Assembly (NCBI RefSeq): GCF_907164915.1
Contig: NC_061862.1
Location: 90,754,846-90,818,845 of the forward strand
Reading direction: 5' to 3'
DNA from: Impatiens glandulifera
Taxonomy: Eukaryota > Streptophyta > Magnoliopsida > Ericales > Balsaminaceae
Length of the DNA: 64,000 nt
Under the pieces are notes generated by a model, which searched no databases, was not told the DNA's origin, and saw only the letters and a program-made list of their open reading frames with translations. Numbering within the stretch: position 1 is the first letter of the stretch; every line of letters starts with the position of its first letter. This document shows positions 32,719 to 43,935 of this stretch, piece after piece. Position numbers and translations under genes: made by a program.

Positions 32719-35080
32719 TTTTTTGAAAACGGTTATAACCATTTAATTAAAATCCCAAAAGTGAGAGACTCAAGAATCAAAGTTAGACAAATTTTAGCGA
32801 TAATTAAATGATGACAATCAAACGACCCTAAAGAACCTAATTAGTACCAATCAAACATATAAGAAATAGAGATTACAAACAAAAATTACAAACTGTATCA
32901 AATCCTAATTATCCCAATCAAGATTTTTATTTCCATATCAACTTGATATTTCAACATGTTGTCTTCCTCTTCCCTTTGTCCTTCTTCTTCCCATTCCTCT
33001 TCCTCTTGTAATTAAAGGGGTATGAACTGAAGAGGTTGATGAATATTGTATATTCTCATTTTAATTTATTTTTTTATATGAACCCGTTATGATTTGATAG
33101 AAAGAATTAGTATTCAGGATTTCCAGGTTCTTCACCTTGTTGTTCTCAACTTGAATTTCGAGATCATTGTCTTTATTTCCTTCAACTCCAGCTTTAGAAT
33201 TCTCATCTATTTTGGAATCCTCTGATCAACCTTGAAATTCTCTTCTTCCTCTTGATTAACCTGAGTATCTTCCTCTATATATCATCAGGAACCACTTCAA
33301 CTTGATTTGATTGAGAATCCTAAACTATCTCTTCAACATGATTATGTTGATGTTTCATCTCCTTCTTCGTACTGCTTTCTTCTTGTACATAATTTCCTTT
33401 ATCTTCTGTTTCTTGTTCTTTAACCACATTTTGCTCTTTGAAAATAGGCACCTCTGTTTCATTTACCTGCATCTTTACTTTCTGGCCTTTATGAATTTTT
33501 TATCTTCTTCTTTAGCCAAATCACATTTTGGGTTTGCATATTGGAAGGTGTTGCAGAAAAAGCATTTGTCTGGCCTCCACTCATAAGTGGTCTCCATGAC
33601 AGTAGGTTTTTCTTTTCTGTCTACTACAGTCATACTTTTCGGTAGTGTACTTCTAGGATGCACCTCAATGCTAATTCTAGCAAATGATATGTGCTCTCCT
33701 CCTTCAGTAATTGGATACATGTATAATGGTCTACCCAATAAACCTGCAAAATGACTAAGTGCTTCAGAATTGTACATATGTATAGGTATAATCCAGAGCT
33801 TGAACCATATATGTGCAGTTTCTTTTGGCTTACTCAATACGTTCAAGTCTTCAGACCATTTTTCCAATTTCATACAGTTGGATCTTATATATGTATGCCA
33901 ATTTTCTAAAATTTCCTCCAAATTAGATCCCTTCTTGAATTTAAGGAAATATAAATCATGGACATTTAATGAAATTTTTTCCAGCCCTTTTTCCTTCCAA
34001 TTGCTTCAACAATGCATTTTTAGTAATTGGGAAGGATACTCTGTTTTTTCTCTATGTAGTTTCCCACAAGTACATTTTCCCATTCCTTTATACAGTTTTC
34101 CTCTACTTTAGTAGGCAATTTAAATTCAAATTGAGAATTTAATACATCCACTTTTGTTTGTGTATTGCCCAAGTAGATTTTCCCTTTATAGACATGATCT
34201 TCTAACTTTTTTGCATTGTTGTTCTTCCATGTCGAGTTGCTCCTGATAGTATATGACTTAGATTTGGGAGCCTTCATCAGCTCCTTTATTGAAGCAACTA
34301 ACCATTGAACAATTTCTTCATATTCTTCTTTTTCCAGTAGATTCCAGTCTTGAAGATAGTGAATGTTGAGTTGAATTGTAATTTGTTGTGCTTTCTCTTT
34401 ATTGATGACAATTTCTCCCCTATTGGCATGCATAAGGATCTTTGTAATCTGATTCTTGAGCCCAAACAGATTAGCTCTTTCATTATAGTGTATCTTCCAA
34501 GCTCCATGATTATCCCCCTATTTTTCTACATCATTTTCAACAAGAATTTTCCTAGTAGCAGTTGGAGTAGATTGCTTACTTGTGTTGGTATACTACTATT
34601 CTTTGATAACTTCTTCCGCAATTCTTTCAATTTCTTTGACGGCTGCTTCCTTGATTCCTTCCAGCACAAAATCCCTAACTTCTTTAGATTTATTACTTTT
34701 GTTATTACCCTTCCCTATGATGACAAAAACAGAGTAATTGCAGGAAACATAATAAATGATCACAGATAAACCGCAATCGAGGGTAAATTCCAGCGATGTT
34801 TACAAATGCACAAGAAACCCTAGACTAGAGAAACTTAATGGCTCACTTATGACGCAAGACAATATCGTGTCGTCCATGCAGATCGGGATATGCCGCCTGT
34901 GCCAATCGTGTCGCACGTGCCTATCGCGCTTCCTTTGATAAATTGTGATTTCGGTGCCGATCTGATGACTTCCGACTCAAGACAATATCGTATCACCTAT
35001 GAAGACTGTGTCGTATGTGTCTATCGTGCCTCCATACCGCTTGTGTCGTGATATGCCGCTTGTGCCGATCGCGCTTCCTT
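32719..35080 (-). mobile_element. LINE (L1 type), ORF1-only copy A
   Basis: Minus-strand orientation: the poly(A) tail is the T-run at 32719-32724 and the 5' leader is at about 34720-35080. Body order is leader, ORF1, 3' tail, with no ORF2. It is alignable along its whole length with copy B at 53191-55517. The leader holds about two copies of a roughly 150-bp unit with GGCACAAGCGGCATATC and CGACACGATATTGTCTTG phrases. No target duplication was found, so the 5' end is approximate. Confidence 0.8.
33230..34713 (-). pseudogene. LINE ORF1, copy A
   Basis: The start codon is mutated (ATA at 34711-34713 where copy B has ATG). Recognisable blocks: GKGNNKSNKSKEVRDFVLEG, WKIHYNERANLFGLKNQITK, YLGNTQTKVDVLNS, and the DUF4283 region with WFKLWIIPIHMYNSEALSHF and GLLGRPLYMYPITEGGEHIS. 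A CCHC-type segment starts YEWRPDKCFFCNTF, and an acidic tail follows. Several frameshifts and stops break it into frames 34020-34433 and 33475-33921. The protein would bind RNA. Confidence 0.8.
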
Positions 35081-35205
35081 AAAAATCTCTAGATTTTTTT
35101 TTCTTTTTAAGGTTGGAGTTAACTAGGATTTCATATTTTTTTTAAATCTTATAACTTTGGACTCCTTATTGTTAGGTATATAAAACGAAATTTTATTTTA
35201 ACATT

Positions 35206-35705
35206 NNNNNNNNNNNNNNNNNNNNNNNNNNNNNNNNNNNNNNNNNNNNNNNNNNNNNNNNNNNNNNNNNNNNNNNNNNNNNNNNNNNNNNNNNNNNNNN
35301 NNNNNNNNNNNNNNNNNNNNNNNNNNNNNNNNNNNNNNNNNNNNNNNNNNNNNNNNNNNNNNNNNNNNNNNNNNNNNNNNNNNNNNNNNNNNNNNNNNNN
35401 NNNNNNNNNNNNNNNNNNNNNNNNNNNNNNNNNNNNNNNNNNNNNNNNNNNNNNNNNNNNNNNNNNNNNNNNNNNNNNNNNNNNNNNNNNNNNNNNNNNN
35501 NNNNNNNNNNNNNNNNNNNNNNNNNNNNNNNNNNNNNNNNNNNNNNNNNNNNNNNNNNNNNNNNNNNNNNNNNNNNNNNNNNNNNNNNNNNNNNNNNNNN
35601 NNNNNNNNNNNNNNNNNNNNNNNNNNNNNNNNNNNNNNNNNNNNNNNNNNNNNNNNNNNNNNNNNNNNNNNNNNNNNNNNNNNNNNNNNNNNNNNNNNNN
35701 NNNNN
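35206..35705. other. Assembly gap
   Basis: 500 undetermined bases, a round number that suggests a placeholder of unknown true length. The bases on each side look like a weak inverted pair (CGAAATTTTATTTT at the left, AAAATGAAATTTCA at the right). Confidence 0.99.
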
Positions 35706-36689
35706 TTTTACAAAATGAAATTTCATCACTTCCTATAAAATCTAGCCTATAATTTATAAAAAAAATTAAAATAAAGATAATATATTGTTTAGAGTAACGA
35801 TAGGGGAACGAAAAAAATTTGTAGCGAATGAAGTAGTGAAAGCGTGAGTACTAATTAAACTTGCTCAGTATTTATTTATTTATTTATTTCTTTTATATTC
35901 ATTAATAATTTTATTTTTTTTCTCACTATTTACATTTTCTCACTCTATCTTAAATAAGACGCATTCAATAAAAAATAATTTATTTCTTTAATTTTTATTA
36001 TTATAAATATATATTTTTTTAAAATTAGTGTACATGCCACTATAAATAAACGCATTTTAATTATTTCTCTCTCTCAATAATTTATTTTCTTTTATTTATT
36101 AAAAAAATTAAAATTTATTTTAAATAATAAAAATGTCTCAAATTAAAATAAATAATAATTAATTGTATTAATTAAAATTTATATATAAAAGAATAAAAAA
36201 TATATTTTTTTAATTCAATTAATTAATTCTATCATCTATTAATTTAATAATATATATTTATAATAATAAAAAAATTATTAATCATTTTACTCAACTTGAT
36301 TCTCTTTTTTAAACTCTTAATGGTTGTTTCTCTCTTTTTTTCTCCTTAAAAATCTGTTTCTTTTTATGTTTGTTTATCTTCTGGGATTTATTAGAAACAC
36401 AATCAACTATTGAAGCTCAATTAACTACATGAAGGTTAATCAACTACAAGAGTTCAATCAACAACATTCAACTATCACATCATGTTAGTTATTCTCTCTT
36501 AGTGATATTTTAATAAGGTTGAATGTTGATGATTTGAGTTGTATCTAAATACTCAATATGTAACTTAGTGAAAATTTCCATTTAAATGTTAAGTTGGAGT
36601 AGTCTCCTCTAATGAAACCAAAACACAATTTTGTGTTATTATACTGGTTCATTACCAGAAAACACTTTTCTTTTGTAATATTAGATCTA
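35706..36689. other. AT-rich spacer
   Basis: No gene is seen. A pyrimidine-rich and then less AT-rich stretch (36300-36690) leads into the GNOM-type pseudogene. Confidence 0.4.
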
Positions 36690-37812
36690 TCTTCTTCATA
36701 GGCAACCAAGCAACCAAGTTAACTATCACAAACTCTCAATCACCTTTAATGTCTGCAGCTATGAGTGATGCAAGTATTCCATTAGACTTCATTTTTATAA
36801 GATCGTTTCTTCAGAAAACCAAACCAATTCTTGTAACTTATCCTCTTCTACTTCCCTCTCAATTTCATTTTCATCGATCTCTCCATTCGATTATGACCCT
36901 CTATCCACAGATTCTCAAAAGACTTCAACTATCACAAATCCTCAAGGAACTGCCGTAACACTATGGACATTAGCTTCACCGATACTGAAAGAGATGTTTT
37001 CATGTCCCTGTAATCCTTCAGAGACTGTTCTTCTACAATTACTAACAAATATTTCAGCAATTTAAATATCACTATATCATAACACATTCACCACACCTCC
37101 CCCTCCCTTTAGACGAACCTCATCTGCTCCAATCAAACTCATCTGCAACATTAGTATAGTATTGTTTCAAACTTCTTCTCTTTGGTCCAAACATACTTTC
37201 CTCACGCCTATACTAGTCTCATCCAGATCTCCCATATTCCTAAACATTCTTCGTCATCAGAAGCACCACATCATTTTGTTAGGCAGAAAACTGAGTCTCC
37301 CATAAGAACTAACGATCTAACCGGAATTGCATTTGTTTTCACAAGTTGTATAAATTTCTGGGTTATTTGTTCACAATACGCATATGCTACCCGAGCATCG
37401 AGCTTCAATACAAGTTGCAGTGACTTAAGAAGCTCGTCAGTTAGATCTTCCTTGTATGGAAGTAACCGATGTCATATTTTCAGTAGCCCAAAAACATCAT
37501 TTTTCACCAAAGTACAGGGCATTGAAGTTGACTGGACAATATTAGTTATGAGTTCATAAACACTGCAAAAGAAGCATAATTCTCTAGTGATTATTCAATG
37601 TGATTGTGATTGTGATTAATAATTCAAGGCAGAAGACAACAACCGCTTCGTCTTCTAGAAGATTATTATCTCCCTTACGACATCGTCCAGCAACAAAGAT
37701 TAGATTAGAAACTGAGTAAGCTGTAAGAGCGATTCAGATTGCAGAAATTGGTTTTCAGAGCAATTCAGATTGCAGAAATTGGCGTTCAGGCTATGCAATC
37801 TATATGGCATTT
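36690..37812 (-). pseudogene. GNOM-type ARF-GEF, C-terminal region
   Basis: On the minus strand, blocks of the large plant ARF guanine-nucleotide exchange factor follow in order: KCHID, FLQSESLLQL, LLEDEAVVVFCLELLITIT, NNIVQSTSMPCTLV-like, LLPYKEDLTDELLKSLQLVL, KLDARVAYAYCEQITQ, LMGDSVFCL, IWMRLVQALRKVCLDQREEV, SLKDYRDMKTSLS, NGILASLIAADIKGD. GNOM recycles endosomal cargo such as PIN proteins. These blocks are C-terminal to the Sec7 domain, which is not seen. A stretch of the HEAT-like region between VRS and LVLMGDSV is deleted, and many stops and frameshifts occur. No full open frame remains. Confidence 0.85.
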
Positions 37813-37889
37813 CACTACAACAAAAAGGACTTTCGACGATGTTTATATGCCAACGCATATTAAGCGTGGGTAAAAGTTAAAAAAAATAA

Positions 37890-39030
37890 ACTATCTGAAA
37901 CTATGACATGTGAAAGTGGAAAATGGTGTCACTTTCTCGGGGAACTGCTAAGCTTAATGGTTGAATTTAAAGCATTATTACTATCTGATAGAAATGTGCT
38001 TTTCTCATTTTTTACATCTGTTCTGGGCTGCTCACGCAATAATCTTCTACTGCCAGAAACAATTGGAGAAAGGTCTTTAACTGATTTTATAGTACTTTTT
38101 TTTCATCTTATACATATTCCAGGCCATTGTATAATCTTTTCCTCTCTGATATAGTTTATGGTACTTTGTGCCTATATCATAGAGAGTTGCATGACTTTAC
38201 TACAATATTTAGTAACCACACCCCATTATTTTCTAGTTTAAAAAATCTAAAAAGAACCAGATCATGCATTTCATTTTTGGCTTTGCTCTAACTCTTCCTT
38301 CTTTTGCACTGGTAAGTTGTCAAATGTTCTTAATTTCTTTTGCTTGTTGTACACTTGTATTACTGTTGTACTTGAGCATCTATTTTTTTTTTTATAATTG
38401 AGATATTTGTTAACAAACTTGTGTTCCCCCGCCCTCTCCCTTCACTTTACAACTAAACATCCTTTCTTTGGTCAAAGAAGTGGATGGTCAACTATTACAT
38501 GTAAAAGATGTTAAAATATTGGCTAGCACGCTTTTGAAAAGGCACCGTGAATATCATATTCAACATGCAGAGTTTTGCCAAAAGTTTTCAAAGATAGAGG
38601 TTTATATCCTCTGCCTTCTATTGGAGGTATGTGAAGTTGCATAGAATTTATTGTTTGCATTTTGTAGGTTAGTTATTATTATATGGTATTTCAAAGTAGG
38701 AAAAATATCTAAATTATTATTCTCTGATTGGTAGACTTGTGCTGAATTTGTATCTTCTTCACCTGGTGAATGTGAAGACCTACCATTGGAGGTGCTGTAG
38801 GTAAAAGATTTAATACCTCAATTCTTGTAGCTACAAATTCCATTATATATTTTTCTCTTGACAAATGTTTTGCATTAGCAGCAGGGTGAGCCAGCCTCTA
38901 AAGATCCAACTGTTTTGTTGCCTTTCATAACTGTCTTGAGGAGTCCCACTAACTCATGTTTTGGAGCTATGAGTAATAAAAATCAGATTATTTTTAATTT
39001 TTTCATTGTTTTGTTGAATGGGCTATTCAA
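37890..39030 (+). pseudogene. Captured host-gene exons, HEAT-repeat type
   Basis: Exon-like frames on the plus strand: FKALLLSDRNVLFSFFTSVL (about 37966-38025) with CSRNNLLLPETIGER; VDGQLLHVKDVKILASTLLK with FCQKFSKIEVYILCLLLEVC (38479-38630); and GEPASKDPTVLLPFITVL (38887-38940). They are separated by AT-rich intron-like DNA. The pattern resembles UTP10/HEATR1-type ribosome-biogenesis HEAT proteins. That name is tentative: it rests on remembered family pattern, not on an alignment. Confidence 0.45.
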
Positions 39031-39189
39031 ATTCTAAAAATTATTTCCCCAAATTTAAAATAGTTATGAACCCTCTAGGGAAGCTCAAGTGGAAATGGGT
39101 GCTATCTTGGAGACCAATGGTGTTAGGTTGATTCCCACTTGAACTCCCTGATCATATAAAACCTCAAAAACTTATTTCTTTGTATGTCA

Positions 39190-39660
39190 CTGAATTCTCA
39201 ATACCTGAGTAATGCTACTTTCTATTTAGAAGTGGTCAATAGTTTTCTCTTTATGTGTTTAGAGGTGGTTGCTGAGCCAAAGCAGATTCCTCTTTTTCAA
39301 AATGAATCGATTAACTCATTGACTGCCTCTTTGATTTCGATTGACTCCTCAACTAAGGAGGATGATACATCAATTGGTACATAACTGTTATGATTTCCTT
39401 GTCGTCAAACAATAAGTTTTCCTATTTGTCAAGCCAAATATGTTTTTTTTACAGTTATGCTTAAGTCAGATGATGAAGTTGAGAATGTGATTGCAAAAGT
39501 GCAAAATGGAATGACTGAAAAATGTTCAATGCTTTTACGAATCTTAAATGACTTAATGACTTTTTTGCTGTTATTTGTATAAAAGTTTAATGAAATTTGT
39601 GTTTGACAGATGTGGTTGCAGGTGAAAAGGAAATTATTTCAGAGGTTGTTGCTGTGAAGG
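39190..39660 (+). pseudogene. Further captured exon-like frames, unknown
   Basis: EVVAEPKQIPLFQNESINSL (39262-39380), VMLKSDDEVENVIAKVQNGM (39457-39540) and VVAGEKEIISEVVAVKV (39610-39660) are separated by intron-like DNA with GGTA donors. I do not recognise the protein. They may belong to the same captured gene or to a second one. Confidence 0.35.
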
Positions 39661-40169
39661 TAGGAAGACCTGTCTCTCACTTTCCAAGTTTGGTACATAC
39701 TATGGAGGCCTTTTATATTTTTATTATTGATTATGTTTTGTTTGTAGTTTTAGCTTTCTGAACCTAACTGCAGCTGCAACTTCAATCAATCTGATTTAGC
39801 TCTAAACGAGTTAAATAATTTGTATTTTATGAGATAATTTTGTTGTAAAAATTTATATTAATTTTGTTATAATTAAAAATATCAATAATTAGTATAAATT
39901 AATTTTTCTTGATTATTAATTTAATTTTAAAAAATATTCAGATAAATTGTCAAAAAAATAATATTATAATATAAAGAATGGTTAAAAATGAAATAGACTT
40001 TAGCAACGCTTAAATTAATGTTACCGACGCTTATTTAAGCATCGTTATAACTTGCGCCCACCCTGTTTCTGGCGACGCAAGAATAAGTGTCGGTAATATT
40101 TTTGGCGACGCTTTTAAGGGTTGGCAAAAGTCTTTTTAAACGTCGCCAAAAATCTTTTTTGTTGTAGTG

Positions 40170-40290
40170 ATTCTTGAATCATCTAAATAAAAGACTTATA
40201 GGTTGCAAACTCTTCTTAGCTCGGTTGTGGCGATGACTCTTCTTTATCAATATACAAAAGCCCACTAAACCGTCTCATCAAACCAATAAT
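40170..40290 (-). pseudogene. GNOM-type ARF-GEF, upstream piece
   Basis: On the minus strand, LLMRRFSGLLYIDKEESSPQ and EEFATYKSF..MIQ correspond to the GNOM stretch just before KCHID. This lies on the far side of the CACTA insertion and supports one gene cut in two. The frame just upstream (40278-40475, with SWEWEPSAFTVEDTKARSLL) is open but I cannot place it in GNOM. Confidence 0.65.
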
Positions 40291-40494
40291 AAGCTCCTAG
40301 CCTTAGTATCTTCTACTGTAAAAGCACTTGGTTCCCACTCCCATGAATCACTCCCACCACAACCGTCCAACGAAACTCGAAGGTGGTTTTGTGCGGGCGA
40401 AATAGACTCTCTTGAGGGTGGAGATACTTTTGGTCTGATGTAGCCAACCGATTGAAAGATTATCAATTTCAACATCTTTAATTCCTAATCAACA

Positions 40495-40630
40495 GCCCCA
40501 TCAAGGATAAACTCCTCCATTGATATTGTAATTGGCTTTTTGTGTCGTTCTTGCATTTTCACGCCCCATCAAGGATAAGCTCCTCCATTGATATTGTAAT
40601 TGGCTTTTTGTATCGTTCCTGCATTTTCAC
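40495..40630. repeat. 68-bp tandem duplication
   Basis: Two copies (40495-40562 and 40563-40630) starting GCCCCATCAAGGATAA and ending GCATTTTCAC overlap. They differ at about three positions. Confidence 0.93.
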
Positions 40631-40639
40631 TTTAAGTTA

Positions 40640-41690
40640 ATATGGATAAGGTTTGAAGATAGATAAAATAAAAAATAAGAAAGGAAATGATTTATGGAGA
40701 AAAGAAAATTATATACAAGGTTAAATAAATAAAGAAATAATTAATAATATTTATATATACCGAAACCAGTTACAATTTTATATTGGGTTTACCAAACAAC
40801 AGTTTAAATTTACTATATATATTATTATCCTATATACAATGTTAAATAAGAAAAGAAATAATTAGTAATGTTTATACCTACCGAAATCAATTAAATTTTA
40901 TATTGGGTTAGAAAATTATGTAACTAAACAACCGTTTAAATTTACTATATATATATTATTATCCTATATCTACATTACTATACCTATAATCAAACGAAGG
41001 AGTAGTGTCATTTCTCATTAATATAGTTTTATTTCCGTTCAAATAAATATATGAAATATTAAAAATCTGGAATAAATAATAAATTTAAAACTCTAGTTAA
41101 AATATTTAGTCAAATTTAAGTCATCTAAATTATTATCATTTGAATAACTCTAGTTAGTTAGAATATATTGTTATATTTAGAACTCCTCATCTAAGGGTAT
41201 TAAATTAGTTAAATGATTTGGCATCTCATTTTATTTCTTTATTTAATTAATATAATTTAATTTATTTACACATCACTAAACAAGTTCTTTGCGCTCTGAT
41301 CATCGTCATTCCATCATAAAATTGAAGATGAAAGCCAACTTCCTTGAACACTTAACTCAGGCTATTTATCAGGGTCTAATTAAATCTATTTGAATAAATC
41401 CTATACGAATCAATCAATGTTACATATATGTGGAGGTGCTTCAATATTAACTGACATAATATTTTGGGTCTTTTATTTTCGTTTATGCTAGATGAAAATT
41501 TCAGTTTACAATGGTAAATAATTGAAGTAGTGAATCTCGTACAGATAAAAATATATATAAAATATTGTTTATCTATAAATATTTTAGATAAAACTAATAT
41601 TATTCAAATTTAATTAATCTAAAATTAGTTTTAATTTGTAAATATAAAATTTAATCTTAAACTTAACATATATTTTATCCCATCATCACA
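40640..41690. other. AT-rich spacer
   Basis: It contains an approximate duplication around TTTAAATTTACTATATATAT (near 40800-40830 and 40930-40960, each followed by ATTATTATCCTATAT). No gene. Confidence 0.45.
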
Positions 41691-41839
41691 TTTAACCCCT
41701 CATTTGACCATCATCTTGTAACTCACACTTTTTCATATGCATTTGTTATCCCCACGGCAAATCACCCACAAATCTTAGTTGACCTCAATTGATGATACAC
41801 CTTTTTATATTTCGTCAAACTCAACAACTAACCCTTCAA

Positions 41840-42612
41840 TTGACCATCATCTTGTGACTCCCACTTCAACAAATTAACAACCAATCTCAATGGATCACAG
41901 ACCTCTTATCCAACGTCAAACCAACCACTAACCACCACTTGACATCCATCTCGTGACTTCACACTTTCAAATGCTCGTCAAACCAACAACTAATTCTGAC
42001 CTCACACTTGACAAACTACCCACCACTCGACCTCCATCTCGTGACCTCACACTTTCAAATGTTCGTCAAACCAACCACTAATTCTGATTGATCACAGACC
42101 TCTTATCCAATGTCAAACTAACCACTAACCACCACCTGACCTCAATCTCGTGACCTCACACCTTCAAATGCTCGCCAAACCAACCACAAATTCCACCTCA
42201 CACTCGACAAACCACTCACCACCCGAACGACCTCCATCTCATGATCTCACACTTTTAAATGCTCGTCAAACCACCCACTAATTCTAATTGATCACAGACC
42301 TCTTATCCAATGTCAAACCAACCAATAACCACCACCCGACCTCCATCTCGTGATCTCACACCTTCAAATGCTCGTCAACCAACCACTAATTCTGACCTCA
42401 CACTCAACAAACCACCCACCACCCGATCTCCATCTCGTGACCTCACACTTTTAAATGATTGTCAAACCATCCACTAATTCAGACCTCACACTCAACAAAC
42501 CACCCACCACCCGACCTCTATCTCGTGATCTCACACTTTCAAATGCTCGCCAAATCAACCACTAATTCCGATCTCACACTCGACAAATCACTTGACAAAC
42601 CACTCATCACTC
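41840..42612. repeat. Minisatellite with two unit lengths
   Basis: The phrase CCATCTCGTGACCTCACACT recurs near 41945, 42033, 42142, 42233, 42342, 42429 and 42516. The intervals are about 88, 109, 91, 109, 87 and 87 bp. The long unit carries an extra GATCACAGACCTCTTATCCA block. Long and short units alternate at first, a higher-order arrangement. Confidence 0.85.
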
Positions 42613-42613
42613 T

Positions 42614-42936
42614 ATCTCCATCTCCATCTCCATCTCCATCTCCATCTCCATCTCCATCTCCATCTCCATCTCCATCTCCATCTCCATCTCCATCTCCATC
42701 TCCATCTCCATCTCCATCTCCATCTCCATCTCCATCTCCATCTCCATCTCCATCTCCATCTCCATCTCCCTCTCCCTCTCCATCTCCATCTCCATCTCCA
42801 TCTCCATCTCCATCTCCATCTCCATCTCCATCTCCATCTCCATCTCCATCTCCATCTCCATCTCCATCTCCATCTCCATCTCCATCTCCATCTCCATCTC
42901 CATCTCCATCTCCATCTCCATCTCCATCTCCATCTC
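42614..42936. repeat. (CCATCT)n hexanucleotide array
   Basis: About 54 copies of CCATCT, broken only by two CCCTCT variants near 42768-42780. The array lies exactly where the minisatellite unit has its single CCATCTC, and the unit resumes at 42937 (GTGATCTCACACTTTC). The open frames it creates (Ser-Pro, His-Leu, Asp-Gly, Met-Glu) are artefacts of a repeat whose length is a multiple of three. Confidence 0.97.
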
Positions 42937-43144
42937 GTGATCTCACACTTTCAAATGCTCGTCAAACCAACAACCACTAATTTCGACCTTACACTCGACA
43001 AACCACCCACTATCCGACCTCCAAAATATAAATTTGCATGTTTTAAAATTCGAACCCTAGTCTTAAACATGAAATGTGAACTCTTAAACTCGTTAGAGCA
43101 CTTATGATTATTGAAATAATTTTATTATTTTGTGTATGTATATA

Positions 43145-43935
43145 TATTTTGTATTACTAATTTAATTATTTTTTAAATTTTAATATTTATTAATTTAATA
43201 TTTATTTTTTTTGTCAATTCTTTATTTGTTTATTAATTAATTAATTAATTCATATTATCTCTTTTTATTATTTCTTCTTTTTTTTGTTTATTTTTTTTAT
43301 TAATTAATTAATTTATTTATCTCTTTTTATTATTTATTCTTTCATAATTTAACTTTTTTTCTATTATTTTATTTTTTCCGACATAAATTATTTTAAAATT
43401 AGTTGGTCTACTTGAATATTCAAATATTGTAATGTATAAAGTAGTTAAATGAATATATTATTCTATAAACTAGCTAATAAATATTATAGTAAATATTGAA
43501 CTACTTTATACATTATAATATTTCAGTATAAGTTTCTAGACCAAATAATTTTAAAATAATCTATTTTGATAAATAAAAATAAAAAATAAAAAAATTTAAA
43601 TAATAAAAGAAGATAAATAGATTAATTAAAAAAAGAATATATAGATAAAATAAAAAAATAGTAAAAGAAATAAATTAATTAATAAAAAAGAAGAATATAT
43701 AGATAAAAAAAATAATGAAAGGAGATAAATGGATTAATTAATTAATAAATTAAAAAGAGAAAAAAAATAATATTAAATTAATAAATTAAAAATTTTTTAA
43801 AAGAAGATTAATCATGATTACTGACGTATGATACATGAGTCAATTTTTAATAATATATACGTTTAAATGAACTTTTATTAGTTTTACGTTTAATTGAGCT
43901 AGTTGTATAAATACGTTTAGATAAATTTTTTTTAT
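43145..43935. mobile_element. Foldback element, copy 1
   Basis: Inverted arms meet near 43470. The left-arm phrase ATTTTAAAATTAGTTGGTCT and the paired CATTATAATATTTCAG/ATTGTAATGTATAAAG phrases are mirrored on the right. The outer right part (43860-43935, GTTTAAATGAACTTTTATTAG) matches the right end of the element at 57993-58965. Very AT-rich, no coding sequence. Confidence 0.6.

Larger units (their letters stand above)
37813..40169 (+). mobile_element. CACTA element carrying host-gene pieces
   Basis: Ends CACTACAACAAAAAGGAC (37813) and its inverse CTTTTTTGTTGTAGTG (ending 40169). Subterminal GGCGACGC/GCGTCGCC words at 40020-40150 are typical of CACTA elements. The flanking triplets are TTT and ATT, a two-of-three match to the expected 3-bp duplication. 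No transposase is present. It splits the GNOM-type pseudogene between IQ(E) and KCHID. Confidence 0.85.

Noticed and set aside
35193..35729. A 178-codon frame
   Set aside because: It is almost entirely the run of N.
40278..40475. Frame with SWEWEPSAFTVEDTKARSLL as a new gene
   Set aside because: It adjoins the GNOM-type pseudogene in the same orientation but could not be aligned to it. With 65 codons and no other support it is mentioned only as context.
42459..43107. Long open frames of Ser-Pro, His-Leu, Asp-Gly and Met-Glu dipeptides on both strands
   Set aside because: They are produced by the (CCATCT)n array, whose six-base unit stays open in every frame. There is no start context, flanking coding sequence or complexity.
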